A DNA stretch of 64,000 nt, from the NCBI GenBank assembly GCA_016703535.1, contig JADJBV010000001.1, positions 6,748,001 through 6,812,000 of the forward strand. The letters are read 5' to 3'. This stretch comes from Deltaproteobacteria bacterium (lineage in GTDB: Bacteria > Myxococcota > Kuafuiibacteriia > Kuafuiibacteriales > Kuafuiibacteriaceae). Of this stretch, positions 16,793-25,422 are shown piece by piece (the first letter of the stretch is position 1; every line of letters begins with the position of its first letter). Both the position numbers and the translations under genes were made by a program. Under the pieces are notes generated by a model. The model had not been told where the DNA came from, ran no database searches, and saw only the letters and a list, made by a program, of their open reading frames with translations.

Positions 16793-18036
16793 GACGACAC
16801 CTCCGCGCCGACCCTCACGGTACGCGCGCCCCGGATCGCCAGCAACCCGCCCAAAGATCCGATCAACCACACGGCGGGCAACAGCAACCACTGGGGCTCC
16901 GACACCCCGGCGCTCCACAACAGGCCCAAGGTCGCCACACCGAGCAGCGCCACCCGAAAGCCCTCGAGGGGCACGGCCCACACCTTGGACTCCAAGATCC
17001 CGGCCCACGCCATGGCCCCCAACCACAAGCCGACGGTGAGGAGCACCTTGCCCGGGCCATCGATCGGCGAGCGGTGGTGGCTGACCAACAACATAAACGG
17101 CATCGCGGTGATCACTTGCACCGTCAGGTAGGCCCGATACCCGGGCAACTCGACCGAACGGAACTTTCGCTCCACCCCTTCGTGCCGCCAATCGGCGTGG
17201 GGGATGGGCGGCAGGCCCGCGGGGCGCCAGCCGTTGGGCATCACCCAAAGGCGGAGTTTGTCGATCAGCCGAGGCGCCGCCACCGCGTCCCGCCACAGCT
17301 GGCCCCACTCGCGGAAGTTGATCCGGTTGGGATCCCAAGTGTCGATCGGCGTGGTGAGGCCGTACGAACAGGCCTCGGTCTCAGGTTCGTAGGTCCCGAA
17401 GATCCGATCCCAGATGATCAAGAAGCCGCCGTAGTTTTTGTCCAGGTAGCGATCGTTGCGGGCGTGGTGCACCCGGTGGTGGGACGGCGTGTTCATCCAC
17501 GACTCGATCCAGTTCGGCAGGATGGGCACCACCCGAGTGTGGGGGATGAACTGGAGGACCAGGTGGAGCGCCACGACCGCCAACACATCGGCCGGCGCAA
17601 AACCGACGATCACCATCGGCCAGTAGAAGAGGAAGGAGAAGAGCCGTTGGGTCACGCTGGCCCGGAGCGCCACCGCGTAGTTCAACTCTTCGGTCGAGTG
17701 GTGCGGCGAGTGGGCGGCCCAACCCACGTTGGTCTCGTGACCAAAACGATGGAACCAGTAGAAGAGGAAGTCGACGCCGAGGAACAACGCGATCCAAGCG
17801 ACCGGCGAACTTCGGTCCCACTCGATCCACTGAAACCGCGCCAGGCTCTCGAACAGCGGCAACACCGCAAAGGCCACCGCGACGTTGACGCACTGGTTGA
17901 TCACCGCGGTGCCCAAGGAGGCGATCGAGTCCTGGAAGTTGTAGTACCCGTTCTTTTTCCTCCAGCAGTAGATCAGCTCGGCCAACACCAAGGCCAACAC
18001 CACCGGGGTCAGGACCGCGTACACGTTGATCCACAT
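16789..18036 (-). CDS. Sterol desaturase / alkylglycerol monooxygenase-like membrane protein
   Basis: About 415 residues. The N-terminal ~260 hold the eight-histidine di-iron motif: FHRFGHE, AAHSPHHS and SHHRVHHARN, followed by NYGGFLIIWDRIFGTY. The C-terminal part has further membrane segments, as in alkylglycerol monooxygenase homologues. Expected role: O-alkyl lipid cleavage or lipid hydroxylation. I prefer the ATG at 18036 (MWINVYAV) to an upstream start at 18075, because the latter lies in the operator palindrome. It is coupled to the second hydroxylase and divergent from a Crp/Fnr regulator. Confidence 0.83.
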   Translation of the reverse strand: MWINVYAVLTPVVLALVLAELIYCWRKKNGYYNFQDSIASLGTAVINQCVNVAVAFAVLPLFESLARFQWIEWDRSSPVAWIALFLGVDFLFYWFHRFGHETNVGWAAHSPHHSTEELNYAVALRASVTQRLFSFLFYWPMVIVGFAPADVLAVVALHLVLQFIPHTRVVPILPNWIESWMNTPSHHRVHHARNDRYLDKNYGGFLIIWDRIFGTYEPETEACSYGLTTPIDTWDPNRINFREWGQLWRDAVAAPRLIDKLRLWVMPNGWRPAGLPPIPHADWRHEGVERKFRSVELPGYRAYLTVQVITAMPFMLLVSHHRSPIDGPGKVLLTVGLWLGAMAWAGILESKVWAVPLEGFRVALLGVATLGLLWSAGVSEPQWLLLPAVWLIGSLGGLLAIRGARTVRVGAEVSS

Positions 18037-18074
18037 GGTCCAAACACCGTACGGGCCCGGGCTCGCCCTCGGCA

Positions 18075-18088
18075 TTAACCTGGGTTAA
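18075..18088. promoter_or_regulatory. Palindromic operator TTAACC-N2-GGTTAA
   Basis: A perfect 6-base inverted repeat with a 2-base centre in the 64-base spacer between the divergent hydroxylase and Crp/Fnr genes. It starts 12 bases before the regulator's GTG, a natural site for control of both promoters. The binding protein is inferred. Confidence 0.5.
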
Positions 18089-18100
18089 CGATGGGGGTCG

Positions 18101-18682
18101 GTGAAGTATCCGACCCTCTACGCCCGGATCGGGGCCTGGGCGCCGATCCCAGAGGTCGAGTGGGATAAGGCAGAAGCCCTCGGAAAGGCTGTGGTTTTTG
18201 CCAAACGGGCCCGGTTTTTGGAGCCGGGTCAGCCCGCGGATCGCTTCGGCTTTGTGCTGACCGGCTTGTTTCGGGCCTACCGGGTCTCGGAGGACGGGGT
18301 CGAGTCGGTGAAGGCCTTTCGGGCCGAAGGTGAGCTCTTGGGCGCCTACGCCGAACAACTCCAGGGCCTGCCGTCGGCCACCTTCATCGAAGCCTTGGAG
18401 CCGAGCACCGTACTTTCGTTCCACAGCGCTGACCTCGACACTTTGGAGGCCGGGCACCCGAGTTGGACTCAGCTGGCGCGGCGGATCGCCGAACACCACT
18501 TCGTGCTCAAGGAACGCCGCGAACAAGAGTTCCTGGAGCTGGACGCCGAAGCCCGTTGGCTCCGTTTTCGTGAAGAACAAGCCCACCTGATCGGCCGGAT
18601 CACCCAGGCCGAAATCGCCGCGTATTTGGGCATCACGCCGGTGGCCTTGAGCCGGATCGTGTCGCGGCTCAGGGCACGGTGA
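18101..18682 (+). CDS. Crp/Fnr family transcriptional regulator
   Basis: 193 residues: a cyclic-nucleotide-binding-type beta-roll (LEPGQPADRFGFVLTGLFRAYRVSEDG) and a C-terminal winged HTH (ITQAEIAAYLGITPVALSRIVSRL). No N-terminal Cys cluster is present, so it is not an Fe-S Fnr. It starts with GTG. It diverges from the two lipid hydroxylase genes, the likely targets. Its 3' end overlaps the convergent lipoprotein gene by 14 bases. Confidence 0.85.
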   Translation: MKYPTLYARIGAWAPIPEVEWDKAEALGKAVVFAKRARFLEPGQPADRFGFVLTGLFRAYRVSEDGVESVKAFRAEGELLGAYAEQLQGLPSATFIEALEPSTVLSFHSADLDTLEAGHPSWTQLARRIAEHHFVLKERREQEFLELDAEARWLRFREEQAHLIGRITQAEIAAYLGITPVALSRIVSRLRAR

Positions 18683-19994
18683 TCCGCAACAGCTGAGGGG
18701 CGTCACCGCTGACGCTGTCGAGTTCGTTGGTCACCGCGTACGCGACCCGTCCCGTCGGTGAGAGGACCAGGTTCAAGAGATCGGCGGTCACCGGCGGGGG
18801 ATCGACCAGACAAGCTCCATCCGATCCAAGTTTGGGGTCGAGGATGGCGAGCAGGCCGATCTCGCCGGCCACCAACAGCCGCTGACCGCCGATCGCGACC
18901 AGACCCCGGACCTGGAGCCCGGAGCCCAAGGGGCGCGCCAAGGTGGTCCACAACTCATTGGAAGGATCGCGGATCAGGATCTCGGAGCCGCTGCCGGCGA
19001 AGGCCAAGATCTCGTCATCCCCCGCGGCCACGTTCCACTTTTCGTTCCTCTTGGTCGGGCGCTCGCGCCGAAAGCCAGTGCCCCCATCGTAGAAGTAGGT
19101 GGCGGTGGAGCTGCTGAGGGCGATGCGGTTGAGCCCAGGCATGGTGATGCTCAAGACGTTGTCGTCGAGCCGAGGGAGGTTGGGCCCCCGCCGCACCTCC
19201 AGCCCGGCGGCGCCATAACGGACCCAACGGCCGCCCCCAAAGACGCTCCTCACCAAACCGGGGGTGCTGGTTTCGGTGAGCTGGATGAGCCCGGTGTTGG
19301 GATCGATCTCGAACGTTTGCCCGTCCTTGAGGCTGCCGACGACCCGACCGCGTTCGGGATCGAAGGCCAAGTCGGCGGGCGGGGTGGTCAAGGCCGAGCC
19401 CCCCTCCAAGCGTCGCCACGCCTCTCCTTCGACGCTCCACACGTCGAAGCCCCCAGCGTCGTCGTTGAGATCGCTGCTGACGATGACCCGTTCGTCGTCC
19501 AACACCGCCAGCTGCTCCAGCTTGCGATCTCCGAACGGCGCCGAGATCCGCTCGACCCTCAGCCCCTCACACGCGGTGAGCAGGCAGGCCTCTCGCAGAT
19601 CCAGCCGGAGCAGACCTTCGGGTGAGGCGGGGTTGAGGCTGATCCCGGCGGTCTCATCCGGAGGTCCGAGGGTCGAGCTCCAGCTCCCGCTGGGTTCACT
19701 GAGGCGACGCCCTTGGCCTCCAAAAGTTGGTCCACATCGCTCGAGCCGCGGCCCGCCAGCGTCCTCGGCAGGAAACGACCACGCCTCCACCTGCACCGCT
19801 TGGTCCCCCTGGAGCTCGAGGTTCAGGGCTTGGCCAGGCAGCAGCAACTGGGGCTCGGGCGCGAGTGGGCGGCGAGCTTCATCGCTGACCACCACCACCA
19901 CCCAATCCTCGCGGGACCAGGGCGCTTCGCTGAAGATCGGGGTCGAGCTGCAGGCCACCAAGCCCAACAGCCACGGCCACCGGAGCGAAACCAC
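18669..19994 (-). CDS. Lipoprotein with propeller-like repeats
   Basis: About 441 residues. The GTG at 19994 gives a lipoprotein signal (SLRWPWLLGLVAC). The mature part has many short beta-strand segments (VIVSSDLNDDAGGFDVWSVE, LAFDPERGRVVGSL, GRVAYAVTNELDS), suggesting a WD/YVTN-like propeller that monitors or binds something on the cell surface. It is paralogous to the next gene (shared VVVVV strand, GxDVWxVEGExWR and AYAVTNE). No catalytic motif seen. Confidence 0.72.
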   Translation of the reverse strand: MVSLRWPWLLGLVACSSTPIFSEAPWSREDWVVVVVSDEARRPLAPEPQLLLPGQALNLELQGDQAVQVEAWSFPAEDAGGPRLERCGPTFGGQGRRLSEPSGSWSSTLGPPDETAGISLNPASPEGLLRLDLREACLLTACEGLRVERISAPFGDRKLEQLAVLDDERVIVSSDLNDDAGGFDVWSVEGEAWRRLEGGSALTTPPADLAFDPERGRVVGSLKDGQTFEIDPNTGLIQLTETSTPGLVRSVFGGGRWVRYGAAGLEVRRGPNLPRLDDNVLSITMPGLNRIALSSSTATYFYDGGTGFRRERPTKRNEKWNVAAGDDEILAFAGSGSEILIRDPSNELWTTLARPLGSGLQVRGLVAIGGQRLLVAGEIGLLAILDPKLGSDGACLVDPPPVTADLLNLVLSPTGRVAYAVTNELDSVSGDAPQLLRITVP

Positions 19995-20032
19995 GGCCCG
20001 ATCGTAACATGGGGCTGGGCGGGTCACGGAGG

Positions 20033-21388
20033 TCAGGGCAAGACGATCCGCAACAGCAGCGGGGCATCTCCGGAGCGGCTGCGGATTTCGTTGGTGACCG
20101 CATAAGCGACCCGGCCGCTGGGGGCCACGCTGAGGTCGAAGATGTGAGCGATGGTCGGCTTCGGTGAGACCACACACGATCCCGCGGGGCCCAGGTTGGC
20201 GTCGAAGATCCCCAGAAGGCCAAGATCCCCGATCACCAAAAACCGCCCCTGGCCGAGCGGCGCCAAACCTCGGATCCGCTCCCGATCAAACGGCGACGTC
20301 CGGGAGAGCCAGCGCGGCTGATCCGGGGAACGCACCAAAAATTGACCCAACAGACCGCCGGCGATCACCGTGGTCCCGTCGGTAGTGATGGGGCCCCACT
20401 CCTCCCCCGTTTCGGCCGCCCGCTCCAGCCGAAAGCCATCACCCGCTTGATCCCAATACACGCCCTGAGGGCTGGTGAAGGCGGTCTGTCCCGCGGGCGT
20501 GAAGGTCAAGGCGTGAACCGGCCCGGCAAACGGCGGCAAGGCCGGGCCTCGCTCCACTTCCAGCCCCGTCTCCCCAAAACGCACCCAACGCCCGGCGCCA
20601 AAGTGGTTGTACTCGCGCCCGATGGTGCCGGTGACGACGTTCACCACCCGGCCGTTCGTGGGGTCGACCTCGATGCGGCGACGGGCCTCGTCGACGCCGA
20701 CCACCAGACCGCGCAACGGATCCAAGTCGAGATCGACCAGCGGCTGATCCAAGGGCGGCACCGGGGGGACCGAACGCCAGACCTCACCTTCCACCCGCCA
20801 GAGCTCGAAGCCCCCCAGGTCGTCGTTGAGATCGCTGCTGACCATCACCCGGGAGTCGTCGATGGCCGCCACCTGCTCGAGCTGGCGATCGAGCACCGGC
20901 GCCGGGAAGGCCTGATATTCGAGCCGCGCACACGGGCTGTCGTCACAACCTTCTCGAAGCAAAAACGGCCCGAGCTGCTCGGCCCCGATCGGCTGGAGCT
21001 GAAAGCGCTCGGGTTGATCCACCGGGACCAGCGGCGTGCTCCAGCTGCCCAAAGCGCCGTAGAGCGGGACCCCGGGGCCACCGAAGCGGGCGCCGCAGGA
21101 GCGGAGGCGTGGCCCGCCGGCGCCTTCGGCCGGAAAGGCCTGGGCAAAAACTTGGAGATCTTGCGCCAAGGGCACCTCCAGAGGGTCCCCCGGCGGCAAC
21201 ACTCGGGGCTCGACGTCGAGGAGGCTGCCGTCACCGCCGGTCACCACCACCACCACCCAGGCGTCGTTGGGCCACGGCGGGTCGTCGGCCAACCGATCGT
21301 CAATGCAAGCCAACTTGCAAAACCCAAACAGCAACCCGACCGCTTGGCGCCGAAGTGGCTTGGCCCCTGAGCGCCCGGGCAGCTTCAA
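20033..21388 (-). CDS. Lipoprotein with propeller-like repeats (paralogue)
   Basis: About 451 residues, paralogous to the gene at 18669-19994 along its whole length (AWVVVVVTGGDG, VSSDLNDDLGGFELWRVEGE, GRVAYAVTNEIRSRSGDAP). I place the start at the TTG at 21388, which overlaps the upstream stop in TTGA. The signal then ends LLFGFCKLAC, with either Cys as the possible lipidation site. A TGCAAG palindrome lies in the signal-peptide codons. Function unknown. Confidence 0.7.
   Translation of the reverse strand: MKLPGRSGAKPLRRQAVGLLFGFCKLACIDDRLADDPPWPNDAWVVVVVTGGDGSLLDVEPRVLPPGDPLEVPLAQDLQVFAQAFPAEGAGGPRLRSCGARFGGPGVPLYGALGSWSTPLVPVDQPERFQLQPIGAEQLGPFLLREGCDDSPCARLEYQAFPAPVLDRQLEQVAAIDDSRVMVSSDLNDDLGGFELWRVEGEVWRSVPPVPPLDQPLVDLDLDPLRGLVVGVDEARRRIEVDPTNGRVVNVVTGTIGREYNHFGAGRWVRFGETGLEVERGPALPPFAGPVHALTFTPAGQTAFTSPQGVYWDQAGDGFRLERAAETGEEWGPITTDGTTVIAGGLLGQFLVRSPDQPRWLSRTSPFDRERIRGLAPLGQGRFLVIGDLGLLGIFDANLGPAGSCVVSPKPTIAHIFDLSVAPSGRVAYAVTNEIRSRSGDAPLLLRIVLP
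21304..21319. repeat. TGCAAG-N4-CTTGCA palindrome copy
   Basis: TGCAAGCCAACTTGCA; identical to the copy at 61338, and the next base is also shared. It lies within the signal-peptide codons of the lipoprotein. Confidence 0.55.
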
Positions 21389-21930
21389 TCTTGGTCTCCC
21401 CGGTGGGCAAAGCCGAGCAAGATGCGCTCGATCCGGGGGCCCAAAAACTGGGCCCACCACTGATCGAGATCGGGCTCCAAGGCGTAGCGCATCCACGGAT
21501 CGGTCCCGACGTCGGTGAGAGGTTGGTAGAGATCCAAGGTGTCGTAGTCGTAAGAAGGGGGCAACTTCTCCAGGATCGCGTTCTGCAGTCGCAAGAACTC
21601 AGCCTCGTCTTTTTCGAGGAGGCCTTGGTGTTCGGGCTCCGAAAGCCCAGGCCCGCGCACCCGTAGGCCCTGGGTCCAATAACGCCCGCTCGAGAGACAA
21701 CGACCGCTTGGATCTTCCCGGATCAAGTTGAGGGTGAACTGACCGCCCCAGGGCATGAAGCCGTTGCGATCGGTCTGAAAGTCGAGGAGCAGGGTCCCCT
21801 TGGGCTCACCCCGGGACCACGCCCGCCCGCCCTTGGCCGCGATGAAGCCCAAGGCCTCGAGGGTCGGGCCTGCGGCCAGGCCAAGCCTCCGATACGCCGT
21901 CTTGGCGTCGATCTTGGGGAGCTCGATCAT
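21385..21930 (-). CDS. Hypothetical protein (DUF4304-like)
   Basis: 181 residues, probably cytoplasmic. The order of features (LEALGFIAAKGGRAWSRG, then a LLLDFQTDRNG strand and FTLNLIRED) loosely recalls the DUF4304 family, but I am not certain. Two basic/aromatic segments (LPPSYDYDTLDLYQPL and DQWWAQFLGPRIERIL) follow. It is translationally coupled to the propeller-like lipoprotein and lies 11 bases after the TolC-type gene on the same strand. Confidence 0.55.
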   Translation of the reverse strand: MIELPKIDAKTAYRRLGLAAGPTLEALGFIAAKGGRAWSRGEPKGTLLLDFQTDRNGFMPWGGQFTLNLIREDPSGRCLSSGRYWTQGLRVRGPGLSEPEHQGLLEKDEAEFLRLQNAILEKLPPSYDYDTLDLYQPLTDVGTDPWMRYALEPDLDQWWAQFLGPRIERILLGFAHRGDQD

Positions 21931-21941
21931 GGACCCCCGTT

Positions 21942-23297
21942 TTAGCGCGGTTCCAGCAGCTCACCCAAGCGCCCACCCGACGCGTAGTGAAGTCGCAGGA
22001 GGGCCAGGTTCCGGGCCAACTTCTTCTGAGCCGCGTTTTGGTCCGCCGCGTAACGCCGAGAGTCGGCGTCGGAGAGGTCCAAGTTGGTGGCCAAACCGTT
22101 ACGCACCAAGGTCTCGGCCTGGGCCACCGACTCGTTGGCCAACTTGAGCTGGGCTTCGGCTTGGGTCACTTCGGCCTCGGCCGAGTCGAGGTCGGCCCGG
22201 GCCTCCTCCAAGAAGGAGATGGCCTCCAACTCCTGCTGCTCCAGGGCCAACTGGGCCGCCCGGGCCCGGCCTTCGGCGATCCGGGTGTCGGCGTAGCGCA
22301 CCCCTTGATCGTAGATCGGGACCACCAGGTTGAGGGTCGCGGTCGCCAAGAAGTTGTTGTCGGCGAACCCGCCGAAGTTGAGCCAACGCATCTGACCTTC
22401 GGCCGCCAAGGTCGGCAACCAGTTCAGGTTCGACAGCCCCACCGCGGCGTCCGCGGCCTCGTAGCTCAGCTGTTTGGCCCGGATCGCGGTGCGGCTGCGA
22501 TAATCCTGGCCCGCCGGGAGCGCCGGCATTTCGGTCGAGTCCCCTTTGACGTCGATCGGTCCCTCGGCGCCGACCAACAACCCCAGCCCCGCCTTGAGCT
22601 TGCGCATCTGGGCGGCCACCGCGATCCGCTGGCTTTCGGCGCTGACCTTGTCGGTCTCGGCCCGGGTCACGACCAAGTTGGTGGAGGTGCCGGCCTCGAC
22701 TTGGACCTTGGCCTCGACGATCCGCTGTTCGGCCACCTTGGCGGCCCGTTCGGCGGCGGCCTCGAGCCCCTTCAGCCCGGCGATGGTCGCGAACAAAGTG
22801 GCGCCCTGGAAAAACAGCTGATCTTCGGCGGCGTCCACTTGGGCCAAGGCCGCGGCTCGGGCCCGCTTGGCCACACCCGGGGCCCGCAACACCGTGATGT
22901 TGAAGAGCGTTTGGCTGGCGCTGAGGACACCGGCCAGCTGGACGTAAGGCTGGATCACCGTCGGTTCGCTCTGGGGGAACTGGAGGTTGAAGGTCGAGCC
23001 CGGCAGGATCTCTTGCACCTCGGCGTTGAGGCCCGCCGCCAGCCCGTTGAGGATGGCGTTGAAGTCGAAGGTCGCCTCCACGCTGTTGAGCGTCAACGAA
23101 CCGATCGCTTGCACGTTGGGCTGCCAAGAGGTCCAGGCCTTCTGGACCTCACCGTCGGCGATCTCCACGCCGGCCCGGGCCTGCTCCAGGATCTTGCTGT
23201 GGCCGCGGATCTCCTGCAGGACCTCGACGAAGCCCAGGCTCCGAGGCGGCGCACCTTCGGGAGCGGAGAGAAGCGAGAGCGTGAGGGCGATGAACAC
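21942..23297 (-). CDS. TolC family outer membrane channel protein
   Basis: About 451 residues with a signal peptide (VFIALTLSLLSAPEGA). The GTG at 23297 has a strong Shine-Dalgarno sequence (GGGAGGTGA). Two long helical repeats with Ala/Gln/Glu-rich heptads match outer membrane efflux proteins (for example VAKRARAAALAQVDAAEDQL, YEAADAAVGLSNLNWLP, NGLATNLDLSDADSRRYAA). It would form the outer-membrane duct of a tripartite efflux or type I secretion machine. No inner-membrane pump or adaptor gene is adjacent, so the partner is encoded elsewhere. Confidence 0.85.
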   Translation of the reverse strand: MFIALTLSLLSAPEGAPPRSLGFVEVLQEIRGHSKILEQARAGVEIADGEVQKAWTSWQPNVQAIGSLTLNSVEATFDFNAILNGLAAGLNAEVQEILPGSTFNLQFPQSEPTVIQPYVQLAGVLSASQTLFNITVLRAPGVAKRARAAALAQVDAAEDQLFFQGATLFATIAGLKGLEAAAERAAKVAEQRIVEAKVQVEAGTSTNLVVTRAETDKVSAESQRIAVAAQMRKLKAGLGLLVGAEGPIDVKGDSTEMPALPAGQDYRSRTAIRAKQLSYEAADAAVGLSNLNWLPTLAAEGQMRWLNFGGFADNNFLATATLNLVVPIYDQGVRYADTRIAEGRARAAQLALEQQELEAISFLEEARADLDSAEAEVTQAEAQLKLANESVAQAETLVRNGLATNLDLSDADSRRYAADQNAAQKKLARNLALLRLHYASGGRLGELLEPR

Positions 23298-23464
23298 GTC
23301 ACCTCCCTTACACACTCGTGTCCCGGCCGAGAAGTTCGATCTGTCTGGGACGCCAAACACCGCGCCCGGGAATAAACGCCCGGCGATCCGGTGCTGCCAC
23401 CACCAAGCGGGCTTTAGCGAAACGCCTGTTCGGGGACGGCGAGGGGCGGACTCGTCTCCGCCGG

Positions 23465-23908
23465 CTAGATCGGAAAGGTTCGTGAAATCATGGAGCCGCT
23501 CCGAATGGCCCGACCGTCGGCGTCGACCTCGGCCTTCACCTCGATGCAGCGGCTCCGTGGGTTGTAGACCTTCAGCTCCAGGCGGTACCCCACCCGGCGA
23601 TCGAACTCGAACTCATGATGGAGGGTCAGGGTCGCCCGAGGGTCGATGTCAGCCCCAGGCAGGTCTTGGCGCGCCCGCATCAACAGGACCGCCAATACCT
23701 GGGACAACTTGTGTTCGCTCTTGATCATGTCACTGATCGTCGAGCCGTTGATCAGCTGTTCTCGGCTGGTCTGCAGGCCGCTGTCTTCTTCGTCGAGGGC
23801 CCGGATTTCGGTGGGTCGATCGTCGTCGAAGGAGGCCCGCGGTCGGACCGCCACTGGGCGACCGAGCTCTCCACCTTTTCCCCGCTTGCTGCGCCCGCGC
23901 TCCGCCAC
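23465..23908 (-). CDS. Hypothetical protein downstream of sigma54 regulator
   Basis: 147 residues. The N-terminal ~50 are basic and low complexity. The C-terminal ~95 form a compact domain (LTLHHEFEFDRRVGYRLELKVYN, then RCIEVKAEVDADGRA) with alternating charged strands. It starts 4 bases after the FHA-sigma54 gene ends, so the two are probably co-expressed. Family not recognised. Confidence 0.6.
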   Translation of the reverse strand: MAERGRSKRGKGGELGRPVAVRPRASFDDDRPTEIRALDEEDSGLQTSREQLINGSTISDMIKSEHKLSQVLAVLLMRARQDLPGADIDPRATLTLHHEFEFDRRVGYRLELKVYNPRSRCIEVKAEVDADGRAIRSGSMISRTFPI

Positions 23909-23912
23909 GGGC

Positions 23913-25340
<1,428 letters not shown>

Positions 25341-25422
25341 TGGTCCGCTTGACCAGGGTTTCTGGCGCGTGGAACGATGCCGCCCGATTCGCGCTTAAGT
25401 CTGGGAAGGGTAGAGAAGGCAC

